This document shows positions 1-7,242 of a DNA stretch of 31,825 nucleotides, in pieces. This DNA comes from DASSFZ01 sp036514635 (GTDB lineage: Bacteria > Chloroflexota > Anaerolineae > Fen-1058): positions 1 to 31,825 of the forward strand of contig DATBWU010000173.1 in NCBI GenBank assembly GCA_036514635.1, in the 5' to 3' direction. Positions within the stretch are counted from its first letter, which is position 1; each line of letters opens with the position of its first letter. The notes under the pieces were generated by a model. The model saw nothing but the letters and a program-made list of their open reading frames with translations. It was not told where the DNA came from and searched no databases. Made by a program: the position numbers and the translations under genes.

Positions 1-7
1 CTACCGC

Positions 8-433
8 CTACTTGTCGGCGCCTTCATTACCTGTTGACGATGATGTTGTGCCCGTCGCTTCGCTCGATTTGTCCTCTGGTTTCTTCTCTCGCGTCAGCAC
101 GTAGATCAAGACCAACGCCAACCCGAAGAAAGTCGGCAGCAGCCCGATCAGCATCCACGGGCCGAAGCCGAGTGGGTATACACTGCGGCTCGCCCCAAGC
201 GGATACAGACCGACACACAACGCAAGCCCAATCGCCGTGATGGCGATGCCCCAGCGCAGCGTGTCTTTACCGTTACCGCGCACCTGTTCCGGGCGCGCCA
301 GGCCTTTTTCGGCCAAGGCCAACGTTTCTTTGTAGCGCAGGTAGCGCAAGAAGGCGAAGAAGACGAACGGGATCAGAAAGAGCGCGACGCCGCCTGCGCA
401 GGGAAAGAAATTCCTATAGAAAGAGTCTTCCAT
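8..433 (-). CDS. DUF6249-like small membrane protein
   Basis: Encodes 141 aa. Three hydrophobic segments are visible: residues about 12-30, 60-80 and 90-113. The charged stretch after the first (RYLRYKETLALAEKGL) is typical of DUF6249-like inner-membrane proteins often found beside ECF sigma factors. The C-terminus is a polar Lys/Glu/Ser/Thr tail. The start is supported by a Shine-Dalgarno-like AGGAGAA just upstream of the ATG. The gene lies 11 bp downstream of the DUF4097 gene on the same strand, so it is very probably co-transcribed from the ECF-type promoter at 1682-1710. No enzymatic motif is visible. The biochemical role is unknown; a part in an envelope-response regulon is inferred from context. 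Confidence 0.75.
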   Translation of the reverse strand: MEDSFYRNFFPCAGGVALFLIPFVFFAFLRYLRYKETLALAEKGLARPEQVRGNGKDTLRWGIAITAIGLALCVGLYPLGASRSVYPLGFGPWMLIGLLPTFFGLALVLIYVLTREKKPEDKSSEATGTTSSSTGNEGADK

Positions 434-444
434 GTCTGGTTCTC

Positions 445-1647
445 CTATGGCTTGAGGATTTCGAGCGAGATGTCGCCGCTGTCGGTGCTCGCCATCAGGC
501 TCGCGCCGCCGCCATTGATCGTCCCGCGCCAGTGCGACTCGTCCAGTGTGCCACTAAACATGACCGGGAAATCGGATTGTACCCGGCCGAAGCCAGTCTC
601 CAGGGCTAAGGTCAGTGCGGTGTCTTGAGGCAGGGTCAAGCGAATGCTGCCAAAGTTAGTTTCGATCGTATGCGGGCCGTCGCCCATCGATCCTGCGAGT
701 TGAATCGAACCGCTGCCGGTACGCAGGTCGTAAGATGCCGCCGCCACTTGAACCAGTGTCAACTCGCCGAAGTCGCTTCGAGCGGTGAGGGCGCCACTCA
801 CCGTCAAGCCGGTAAGCGTCACCGCGCCGCTGCCGGTTTCTGCGGTGAGTCGAGCCGCGCGACCCGACTTGAATTCGATCCCACCGAAGTCACTGGTGGC
901 GATGACGCCGCCGCCTGCTTCGACGTTCACCAGGCTGATCGTGCCGCTGCCGCTGTGCGCCTGCACGTCGCCACCCGTGGCATCCTCAATTGTGATCTCA
1001 CCAAAGTCCGAGCGCAAATCCACTGCCATCGCCCCGGCCTGCGCCTGCCGAACGGTGATCCTACCGGAATGGGTGTCCGCCTTCAGGTTGCCGCTCACCT
1101 CCGTCGCACTGATCTCTCCGAAGTCCGTGTGCAGGTCGGCGTCTCCCTTAGTGCCGGAAAGCGTCACGCTGCCGGAGCCGGTGCGTGCGGTGACGGCGGC
1201 CTCAGCCGGCACTGTGATGATGAAGTCCACTGTATCCCCGCGCGTCGAACCCACCACCAGAACTTCCTGCGGTTGCTCGATGCGAACGGTGACGGCGTTC
1301 CCCGCCTGGAAGGCGTTCACTTTCAACGTGGCGAGTTGCGCTTCGGCGTCCGCCTGGTCGGAGCCCCAGACGGTTTTATGTGCGGCGATCGTGATCGCGT
1401 TGCCCGTCCCGGCCGACACCTGAATGCTGCCGCTCGTGTTCTCGACGATCAGCGTCGCCGGGCCGCTCACGCTGAATCGTTGTTCCTCGTCCGCCTCGAC
1501 CGAGATACTATCCGCTGTGAACAGCCGCCAGCGGATGCCGGTCGCACCCGCCTGGCCGAATATCGGCCACGAGGCGAGGATGATCCCGGCGCACACGGCC
1601 AGTTCGGTCAAGATCAGCACGGCGGCGACGAGCCGCTTGCGTTTCAT
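445..1647 (-). CDS. DUF4097-family beta-strand repeat protein (putative membrane-anchored adhesin-like)
   Basis: Encodes 400 aa from the ATG at 1647, preceded by AGGAGG at good spacing; an in-frame ATG at 1677 lacks this. Residues about 1-25 form one signal-anchor helix after the basic MKRKR. The rest is a repetitive beta-helix-like region with recurring units such as GSGSVTLSG, SDFGEI and TGSGSIQLAG, the hallmark of DUF4097/DUF2807-type putative adhesins. The protein would sit outside the membrane as a beta-solenoid. It is first in an operon with the small membrane protein downstream and diverges from the sigma/anti-sigma pair. DUF4097 genes are commonly found next to ECF sigma factors. The promoter at 1682-1710 matches the sigma gene's own promoter, so it is probably a direct target. 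Ligand and function are unknown. Confidence 0.85.
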   Translation of the reverse strand: MKRKRLVAAVLILTELAVCAGIILASWPIFGQAGATGIRWRLFTADSISVEADEEQRFSVSGPATLIVENTSGSIQVSAGTGNAITIAAHKTVWGSDQADAEAQLATLKVNAFQAGNAVTVRIEQPQEVLVVGSTRGDTVDFIITVPAEAAVTARTGSGSVTLSGTKGDADLHTDFGEISATEVSGNLKADTHSGRITVRQAQAGAMAVDLRSDFGEITIEDATGGDVQAHSGSGTISLVNVEAGGGVIATSDFGGIEFKSGRAARLTAETGSGAVTLTGLTVSGALTARSDFGELTLVQVAAASYDLRTGSGSIQLAGSMGDGPHTIETNFGSIRLTLPQDTALTLALETGFGRVQSDFPVMFSGTLDESHWRGTINGGGASLMASTDSGDISLEILKP

Positions 1648-1681
1648 GCCCTGCCTCCTGATGTACAATGCGCTCATCTGA

Positions 1682-1710
1682 TTTGACCGGCTAAACGCTC
1701 CAAAGTTTCA
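1682..1710 (-). promoter_or_regulatory. ECF-type promoter of the DUF4097 operon
   Basis: On the minus strand a -35 TGAAAC (1710-1705) is followed after exactly 16 bp by GGTCAAA (1688-1682). The arrangement and spacing match the promoter before the sigma gene (TGAAAC, 16 bp, GGTCTAA at 1951-1979). The predicted transcript start near 1675 would leave a leader of about 28 nt containing the AGGAGG of the downstream gene. TGAAAC with a GTC-containing -10 is typical of several ECF sigma groups. Confidence 0.75.
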
Positions 1711-1730
1711 TCGGGGGAGGTGACTCCTCA

Positions 1731-1850
1731 GCCTCACCCCCCAACCCCCTCTCCCGAAGTGAAACAGCGCGCTTCGGGAGAGGGGGAGCACCAACTCCCC
1801 TCTCCTGACGATAGCCGTTTCGTCGTCAGGAGAGGGGCTGGGGGTGAGGC
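1731..1850. repeat. C-rich palindromic repeat with two nested hairpins
   Basis: The outer arms are the 11-bp inverted repeat GCCTCACCCCC (1731-1741) and its complement (1840-1850). Inside are two perfect 15-bp hairpins: 1745-1759 with 1772-1786, and 1797-1811 with 1823-1837. The element lies between the two divergent ECF promoters. Its left half begins with the same GCCTCACCCC as the copy embedded in the helicase gene at 5053-5106, and a reduced relative lies at 11641-11680. It could act as a bidirectional terminator or insulator, or simply be a mobile palindrome. Confidence 0.8.
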
Positions 1851-1950
1851 AGTCTGAGCAGTTACCACGGGAGAAAAATTCCGCCGGGCCAGGCGGATCG
1901 CGATCTTGAGCGGAGTGGGCACGCCCTGGCCACTTGTGATCTGCCGAGGC

Positions 1951-1979
1951 TGAAACTTTTCACCGCGCAACCGGTCTAA
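1951..1979 (+). promoter_or_regulatory. ECF-type promoter of the sigma/anti-sigma operon (probable autoregulation)
   Basis: The -35 TGAAAC (1951-1956, followed by TTTT) is separated by 16 bp from GGTCTAA (1973-1979). The predicted start near 1986 leaves a short leader carrying AAGAGGAG before the GTG start at 2000. The identical design on the divergent DUF4097 operon supports recognition of both by the sigma factor encoded here. Confidence 0.78.
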
Positions 1980-1999
1980 GTAATAAGAGGAGTCGGCTT

Positions 2000-2560
2000 G
2001 TGGAGGCGAGCGAGGCCGAATGGGTGCGGCGGGCGCAGGCCGGCGATGCGGATGCCTTTGCCGCACTCGTCGCCGAGCACCAGCGCTTTGTGTACAACCT
2101 GGCGCTGCGCGCCGTCGGCGACGCGCGTGAGGCGGAAGACATCGCGCAGGAGGCTTTCGTCCGTGCCTGGCTGGCCCTGGCGAACTTTCGCAGGCAGGCT
2201 CAGTTTCGAACGTGGCTGTACCGGATCGTGATGAACCTGTGCTGCAATCGCCTGCCGCGCTTGCGGCGGGAACTATCCGCCCTGGAGGACGAAGAAGTCG
2301 GCGATGTGCCCGACGAGTCGTTGCCCGATCCGGCGCTCGGCCTTGAGGCCGAGGAGCGGCGTGCGTTTCTCCATCGACACATCGAAGCGCTGCCGGACCA
2401 TTATCGCGTCTTGATCGCGCTGCGCTACCAGCAAGAATTGCCTTATGCCGACATTGCTCACATACTGAATTTACCGTTAGGGACGGTGAAGACGGGGCTG
2501 TTTCGGGCGCGGGCACTGCTGCGCGAGGCGCTGCGCCGGTTTGAGGAGGGAGCAGCATGA
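2000..2560 (+). CDS. ECF-subfamily RNA polymerase sigma factor
   Basis: Encodes 186 aa. Region 2 covers residues about 15-80, with the core-binding and -10 recognition pattern (AEDIAQEAFVRAWLALANFR, then FRTWLYRIVMNLC). Region 4 covers residues about 130-180 and has a helix-turn-helix (YADIAHILNLPLGTVKTGLFRAR). Regions 1.1 and 3 are absent, as in ECF factors. The start is GTG at 2000, preceded by AAGAGGAG. The stop overlaps the start of the membrane anti-sigma candidate by 4 bp (ATGA), indicating translational coupling. It should direct RNA polymerase to promoters of the TGAAAC-16-GGTC type found before itself and before the DUF4097 operon. The triggering signal is unknown. Confidence 0.93.
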   Translation: MEASEAEWVRRAQAGDADAFAALVAEHQRFVYNLALRAVGDAREAEDIAQEAFVRAWLALANFRRQAQFRTWLYRIVMNLCCNRLPRLRRELSALEDEEVGDVPDESLPDPALGLEAEERRAFLHRHIEALPDHYRVLIALRYQQELPYADIAHILNLPLGTVKTGLFRARALLREALRRFEEGAA

Positions 2561-2976
2561 GCGAATTAACGGATCGGGATCGGGCCGCTTTCGCAGCCGT
2601 GGACGATGCGCTACGGGCGTATCCTCTTGCGCCTGCCCCGCCGAATCTTCTGCCGGCGGTGATGGCGCGCGTGCGCGTGCAATCCCCTGTCCCGCGCTTC
2701 CGCTTGGCATGGATTGATTACGCCGTCAGCCTGTTCGCAGCCATTATGGCTGGGCTGGCGATCTTGCTCTGGCAATCGATCCCGCCGCAGGTCATCGTGC
2801 AGGCGCAAGTTGAACTCGCGTTGTTACTGCAACTGTACGGCACGCCTGTATGGGTAGTTACGCTCGCCGCCGGTTTGATGTTGGCCGGATGCGCGCTGGT
2901 GTTGATGGCATGGTTGTTTGCGCAGGGACAAGGGGTTCGTAGGAGACATGCTTCACCGACGCAGGGCAGGGTATAA
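2557..2976 (+). CDS. Putative membrane anti-sigma factor
   Basis: Encodes 139 aa and overlaps the sigma gene by 4 bp. The N-terminal cytosolic part (residues about 1-48) contains a pattern common in anti-sigma proteins (PPNLLPAVMARVR). Two hydrophobic segments follow, at about 52-70 and 93-118, with a short basic C-terminus. I see no His-x3-Cys-x2-Cys zinc anti-sigma motif, so the class is uncertain and the call rests mainly on gene order and topology. It probably holds the sigma factor at the membrane. Its stop codon overlaps the -10 hexamer proposed for the helicase gene at 2972-2977. Confidence 0.7.
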   Translation: MSELTDRDRAAFAAVDDALRAYPLAPAPPNLLPAVMARVRVQSPVPRFRLAWIDYAVSLFAAIMAGLAILLWQSIPPQVIVQAQVELALLLQLYGTPVWVVTLAAGLMLAGCALVLMAWLFAQGQGVRRRHASPTQGRV

Positions 2977-2977
2977 T
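2972..2977 (+). promoter_or_regulatory. Consensus -10 box directly before the helicase start (leaderless or nearly so)
   Basis: TATAAT at 2972-2977 ends 8 bp before the ATG at 2986, so a start site about 7-8 bp downstream would fall on or next to the ATG. The -35 is poor. No Shine-Dalgarno sequence could lie on such a transcript. Confidence 0.5.
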
Positions 2978-2985
2978 CTTCTTCA

Positions 2986-5586
2986 ATGCCCGTCGCCCAT
3001 GTCCTCGATCAACTCCGCTCCGACCGCGCCTTCATGCGCAACGTCGCCGCGTGGGAGCGCATCCCGGCCCGCGCCGCCCGATTCTCGCCCGCGCCCGCCG
3101 CGCTCGATCCGCGCCTGATCGACGCGCTGCGCGCGCGCGGCATCGAGCAACTGTATACACACCAGGCCGAGGCGGTGGAATCCGCGCTGCGCGGCGAGAA
3201 CCCGGTCATCGTCACGGCGACCGCGTCGGGCAAGACGCTATGCTACAACCTGCCCGTCCTTCACGCCTTACTCCGCGAACCCACAAGCACGGCGCTGTAT
3301 CTGTTCCCGACGAAAGCGCTGGCGCAGGATCAACTCGCTGTGCTCAACGATTTGATCGGCGCGCTGGGTGTGAGCCTCGCCGCGCGCACCTACGATGGCG
3401 ATACGCCGCGCGACCGACGTCGCACTTCGCGCCGGGCGGGCGGCATCGTCATCACCAACCCCGACATGCTGCACACCGGCATCCTGCCGCATCATACGCA
3501 ATGGGCGTCGACGTTCGAGTCGCTGCGCTACGTCGTCATCGACGAGCTGCACGCCTATCGCGGCGTGTTCGGCAGTCACTTCGCCAATGTGCTGCGCCGC
3601 CTCAAGCGTATCTGCCGCTTCTACGGATCGCGCCCGCAGTTCATTCTGACCTCGGCGACGATCGCCAATCCGGCGCAACTCGCCGGGCGGCTGATCGAAG
3701 AGCCGGTGACGCTCATCGACGACGACGGCGCGCCGCGCGGCGCGAAGCACTTCATCCTGTATAACCCGCCGTTGATCGATCCCGCGCTTGGCACGCGGCG
3801 ATCGTCGGTGCTGGAGGCGCGCGACATCGCCGCACGATTTCTGCTGGGCGACGTGCAGACGCTCGCCTTCGCCCGCGCTCGACTGACGACGGAAGTCCTG
3901 CTCACTTACGTGCGTGATGCCGTCGCCTCGCAAGGCGGCAACCCGGGTGCCATTCATGGCTATCGCGGCGGCTACCTGGCCGAAGAACGCCGCGCGATCG
4001 AGAAGGCGATGCGCGACGGGTCGGCGCGCGGCATTGTGGCGACCAACGCGCTCGAGCTCGGCATCGACATCGGCCAGCTCGACGCGGTGATCCTGGCGGG
4101 CTACCCGGGCACGATCGCGTCGGCGTGGCAGCAGGCGGGCCGGGCGGGCCGCCGCGTCGACACCTCGGTCGCGATCCTCGTCGCCAGCGCCAGCCCGCTC
4201 GATCAGTTTCTCGTCACACATCCGCGCTATTTCTTCGAGCGCAGCCCGGAGCACGGCCTGATTGCGCCGGACAACCTCATCATCCTGAGTAATCACCTCA
4301 AGTGCGCCTCGTTCGAGTTGCCCTTCGACGCCGGAGAACAGTTCGGTCGCTTTGAGCAGACACCCGAATTACTCGATGCCCTGGTCGAAGAAGGCATCCT
4401 CGTCAAGCAACCAACCACCCAACCACCCAACCAGCCAACCAACCAACTCCCCGACCGGTATTTCTGGATGGCCGATTCGTATCCCGCACAAGACATCTCG
4501 CTGCGAACGGGAACAGCAGATACGATTGTGATACTTGATCACAGCGAAGGCCGCGCCCGATCGATCGGGCAAATCGATCGAGACACCGCGCCCGTGCTGG
4601 TCTATGCAGGCGCCATCTACATGCACGAAGGCCAACAGTATCTCGTCGAGCGGCTGGATTGGGAGAACGGACAGGCGTTTGTGCGACCGGCGAGTGTCGA
4701 TTATTACACGGACGCCGGCAGCACGGTCGATGTGCAAGTGCTGGAGGAGTTGGAGCGTGTCGAGGCCGGGCCGACGATCAAGAGCCGTGGCGAGGTGATG
4801 GTCACCACGCAGGCAGTCGGCTTTCGCAAGATCAAGTTATACACGCACGAAACGCTCGGCTGGGGCGAGATCGATTTGCCAGAGCAACACATGCAGACGA
4901 TGGCCTACTGGTTTTGCATCGAGCCGGGTATGGCCGATCGGTTGATCGAGGCGGGCGTGATCTTTGTGCCGAACGATTACGGCCCGAACTGGGAAACGCA
5001 GCGCGATCTGGCTCGCCAACGCGATGGACATCGCTGCCGGCAGTGCGGCGCGGCCTCACCCCGGCCCTCTCCCGCCGGAAAAACCTCAGCGGGAGAGGGA
5101 GTCAGGCAGCACGATGTGCACCACATCCGCCCGTTTCGCGAGTTCGGCTACGTGCGCGGCCAGAACGAGAACTACAAGACGGCGAATGCTTTGGAGAACC
5201 TGATCACCTTGTGTCCGGCGTGCCATCGTCGCGTGGAGGCGGGACGCGGCCTGCGCGGCGCGCTGAGCGGGCTGGGCCAGGTGATGCGCCAGATCGCGCC
5301 GCTATTCCTGATGTGCGATCCGCGCGACATCGACGTGCTGGCCGAGAGCCGATCGCCGTTCACCGAGTTGCCGACCATCACGATCTTCGATCGCGCGCCG
5401 GGCGGCATTGGCCTGAGCGCTGAGTGCTTCGAGCTTCATGCCGATCTGCTGCGAGCCGCACGCGATCTCGTTGCTCAGTGCCGGTGCGAAAGCGGCTGCC
5501 CGGCGTGTGTCGGCCCGGCGGGCGAGGGCGGATCGGACACAAAGGCGCTCACACTGAAGTTGCTCGAGGCATTGAATGGCCTATAA
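2986..5586 (+). CDS. DEAD/DEAH-box helicase, MrfA/YprA-like, with inserted HNH nuclease domain
   Basis: Encodes 866 aa, longer than typical family members (about 750). RecA domain 1 has the nucleotide-binding motif TATASGKT near residues 76-83 and DELH at 186-189; domain 2 has the TNALELGIDIG and QQAGRAGRR motifs. The C-terminal MZB/DUF1998-type part ends with a cysteine cluster (CRCESGCPACVGP). This family acts in DNA repair (MrfA unwinds DNA for mitomycin-lesion excision). Between about residues 670 and 765 an HNH domain interrupts the C-terminal part: C684/C687, H712-H713 and C743/C746. Two oddities are seen: a CCAA-type microsatellite encoding residues 475-488, and a palindromic repeat encoding about residues 690-707 inside the HNH domain. 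The frame stays open throughout. Helicase identity is confident; nuclease activity is inferred. Confidence 0.9.
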   Translation: MPVAHVLDQLRSDRAFMRNVAAWERIPARAARFSPAPAALDPRLIDALRARGIEQLYTHQAEAVESALRGENPVIVTATASGKTLCYNLPVLHALLREPTSTALYLFPTKALAQDQLAVLNDLIGALGVSLAARTYDGDTPRDRRRTSRRAGGIVITNPDMLHTGILPHHTQWASTFESLRYVVIDELHAYRGVFGSHFANVLRRLKRICRFYGSRPQFILTSATIANPAQLAGRLIEEPVTLIDDDGAPRGAKHFILYNPPLIDPALGTRRSSVLEARDIAARFLLGDVQTLAFARARLTTEVLLTYVRDAVASQGGNPGAIHGYRGGYLAEERRAIEKAMRDGSARGIVATNALELGIDIGQLDAVILAGYPGTIASAWQQAGRAGRRVDTSVAILVASASPLDQFLVTHPRYFFERSPEHGLIAPDNLIILSNHLKCASFELPFDAGEQFGRFEQTPELLDALVEEGILVKQPTTQPPNQPTNQLPDRYFWMADSYPAQDISLRTGTADTIVILDHSEGRARSIGQIDRDTAPVLVYAGAIYMHEGQQYLVERLDWENGQAFVRPASVDYYTDAGSTVDVQVLEELERVEAGPTIKSRGEVMVTTQAVGFRKIKLYTHETLGWGEIDLPEQHMQTMAYWFCIEPGMADRLIEAGVIFVPNDYGPNWETQRDLARQRDGHRCRQCGAASPRPSPAGKTSAGEGVRQHDVHHIRPFREFGYVRGQNENYKTANALENLITLCPACHRRVEAGRGLRGALSGLGQVMRQIAPLFLMCDPRDIDVLAESRSPFTELPTITIFDRAPGGIGLSAECFELHADLLRAARDLVAQCRCESGCPACVGPAGEGGSDTKALTLKLLEALNGL
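4408..4447 (+). repeat. CCAA-type microsatellite inside the helicase gene
   Basis: About 40 bp of imperfect CCAA/CCACCCAA units, encoding a Gln/Pro/Thr/Asn run (residues about 475-488) between a conserved-looking helical segment and DRYFWMAD. Composition differs sharply from the flanks and it reads as a low-complexity expansion. A slippage event not divisible by three would break the gene. Confidence 0.8.
5053..5106 (+). repeat. Palindromic repeat inserted in frame in the HNH domain
   Basis: Begins with GCCTCACCCC like the intergenic repeat at 1731 and forms an 11-bp stem (5065-5075 with 5089-5099). It encodes about 18 residues, mostly Ser, Pro, Gly, Ala and Thr, between the CxxC (684-687) and the HH pair (712-713). 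Its length is a multiple of three and it has no stop in the frame used. Confidence 0.75.
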
Positions 5587-5594
5587 AACGGCCA

Positions 5595-5627
5595 GTCCCG
5601 CTCGCGGCGGGGGCTCGCGAACGGGAC
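5595..5627 (+). terminator. Hairpin downstream of the helicase gene (possible terminator)
   Basis: A 12-bp stem with one mismatch (5595-5606 with 5616-5627) begins 8 bp after the helicase stop. The T-rich tract comes only at about 5652, so intrinsic termination is uncertain. It could instead stabilise the 3' end or be a repeat remnant. Confidence 0.4.
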
Positions 5628-5656
5628 GGCAGCCAAGGGAGGAGGAGAATCTTTTT

Positions 5657-5753
5657 TCTCTGTTCAGCCAGGGGTAGCTGTTCAGAGACCGACTTGAACT
5701 CCACAACAATCTGGGGTGGGCGATGAGATTGTTGCTTATGCCCAAGTCTGGGC
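5657..5753. other. Three consecutive hairpins in a gene-free gap; candidate structured RNA
   Basis: The gap 5587-5982 has no credible gene. Hairpin 1: TCTCTG 5657-5662 pairs with 5683-5688, with a symmetric TT/TT internal loop and CAGC/GCTG inner stem. Hairpin 2: CAACAATCT 5704-5712 pairs with 5726-5734. Hairpin 3: GCCCA 5740-5744 pairs with 5749-5753. No known RNA family was recognised and the coding strand is unknown. It does not match the other repeat families in the window. Confidence 0.35.
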
Positions 5754-5905
5754 AGAGGATACTCCGGCCAGTTATTTTGTCCTAGTGACAAACGACATAC
5801 ATTCGATATGACAACGGTCAACCCCCTGTTGAATATTTTAATCGGCCATCGTGTTTTCGGCCCGTGTGGTTTATATTTTGAGATGCCCCCTCCATCCCCT
5901 TCTGA

Positions 5906-5935
5906 TTGCGCGAAATCGATTGAGACGGTTATAAT
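5906..5935 (+). promoter_or_regulatory. Sigma-70-type promoter for the NBR1-domain lipoprotein
   Basis: TTGCGC (5906-5911) is followed after 18 bp by TATAAT (5930-5935). The predicted leader of about 40 nt carries GGAGG at 5974-5978 before the ATG pair at 5983/5986. Confidence 0.6.
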
Positions 5936-5982
5936 CTGTCGCGTCAATCCACAGCAGCGGCTCTTCACTTTGCGGAGGACAC

Positions 5983-7227
5983 ATGATGACGCATCGCTAC
6001 TCGATCGTCTTGGTATTCCTGGTGATGATCGTGCTCAGCCTCGCCTGCACGCTGGGCGGCGGCGATTCGACCGCCGTCTCGTCGCCCACGACTATCGCGC
6101 AAATCACCTCTACGCCGTCCACAAATCCGTCCACGGTGGTGACTGTGATTGGCCCGACCTTGTCGGCGACAACGACCGATACACCCGTCCCGCCAACGGA
6201 CACGCCGACGCCGAGCGCCACGCCGATCGTCGGCAACGGACCGGGTGGCTGTGTGTTGAGAGGGCGTTACATCACCGATGTGACCATCCCCGATGGCACG
6301 CTGCTCGCCCCGAATGCGCCCTTCGTCAAGACGTGGCGCATCCGTAACGATGGCACTTGCACGTGGGAGGCCAGCTATCAACTGGTGTATGCATCGGATA
6401 ACCAGATGAGCGGGCCGGCGGCGGTGGGCATCCCGGCGGCTGTGCCCGGCCAGACGATTGACATCTCGGTCAATCTCGTCGCGCCCGGAGCGGCCGGCGA
6501 TTACATCGGCACGTGGCGGTTGCGTGCGAGCAACAACGCGATCTTCGGTGGATACACCGTGGTGATCAAAGTGGCCGGCACGCCGACGCCGACTCCCACC
6601 GCGACGAAGACGGCCACGCCAGTGGGTGGCGGTGTGTGGGGGGGCGCGTGGGACACCAGCTTCGGAACCATGAACCTGGTTCAGGCCGGGAACAGCGTCA
6701 CCGGCCTGTACATCAACGGCGCGACGACCGGCACAATCAATGGCTCCGTCAGCGGCAATCTCTTGAGCGGCACGTACACCGAGAGTGGAATAACGGGAAC
6801 GTTCGACTTCTGGATCGAAGGAACAGGCTTGCGCTGGAACGGCAATTGGGGCAAGACCAACCCATGGTGCGGCCATCGCAGCGGCCAGACCGACCTCACG
6901 CCGTGCGGCGTCTCGACGTGGTACGGCACCTGGTCGACCAATTGCGAGAGTGGCGTTTCGTGCAGCGACATGGTGCTGACGCAATCCGGCAATGCAGTCA
7001 CCGGAACTTACTCCGGCACATCGGGCAGCGTCAGCGGAACGGTGGACGGTAGTGTACTGTCGGGCACGTGGAGGCGCAACCCCGGCTCACCGACTGAAGT
7101 GAATGGTACGTTCAAGTTCTATATGACGATCGATGGCGTGCAATTCCAGGGGAACTACAACACGACATTCTACTGGTGCGGCTGGCGCAGCGGATCGAGT
7201 CAACCGACGCCGTGCTTGAAGAATTGA
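5983..7227 (+). CDS. Secreted lipoprotein with NBR1-type Ig-like domain
   Basis: Encodes 414 aa. The signal peptide ends in a lipobox LSLAC (Cys22), so the mature protein should be lipid-anchored on the outer face of the cytoplasmic membrane. A Thr/Pro/Ser-rich linker spans residues about 25-80. An Ig-like domain resembling the central domain of NBR1 follows (about 90-195; PFVKTWRIRNDGTCTWEASYQLVY ... GDYIGTWRLRASN). After a second Thr/Pro linker come two related beta-rich repeats, each with a W-G-x-W start, a glycine-rich GTYSG-type middle and a WCG-RSG end (about 210-300 and 305-412). Bacterial NBR1-type domains are frequent in Chloroflexota surface lipoproteins. The ligand is unknown. It converges with the glycoside hydrolase gene 15 bp away. 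ATG 5986 is an equally good start. Confidence 0.85.
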   Translation: MMTHRYSIVLVFLVMIVLSLACTLGGGDSTAVSSPTTIAQITSTPSTNPSTVVTVIGPTLSATTTDTPVPPTDTPTPSATPIVGNGPGGCVLRGRYITDVTIPDGTLLAPNAPFVKTWRIRNDGTCTWEASYQLVYASDNQMSGPAAVGIPAAVPGQTIDISVNLVAPGAAGDYIGTWRLRASNNAIFGGYTVVIKVAGTPTPTPTATKTATPVGGGVWGGAWDTSFGTMNLVQAGNSVTGLYINGATTGTINGSVSGNLLSGTYTESGITGTFDFWIEGTGLRWNGNWGKTNPWCGHRSGQTDLTPCGVSTWYGTWSTNCESGVSCSDMVLTQSGNAVTGTYSGTSGSVSGTVDGSVLSGTWRRNPGSPTEVNGTFKFYMTIDGVQFQGNYNTTFYWCGWRSGSSQPTPCLKN

Positions 7228-7242
7228 ACCCCGTTTTATTCA

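Noticed and set aside
1734..2558. 274-aa minus-strand open frame
   Set aside because: It runs through the palindromic repeat and antisense to the sigma gene; Arg/Pro/Ser-rich and without motif.
5640..5760. Possible tRNA on the minus strand (GTTCAAGTC resembles a T loop)
   Set aside because: No acceptor, D-arm or anticodon arm can be formed around it, and the T stem does not pair.
5549..5968. 139-aa minus-strand open frame in the gap after the helicase
   Set aside because: It overlaps the helicase 3' end and the hairpins, has no Shine-Dalgarno and no recognisable domain. A structured non-coding segment fits better.
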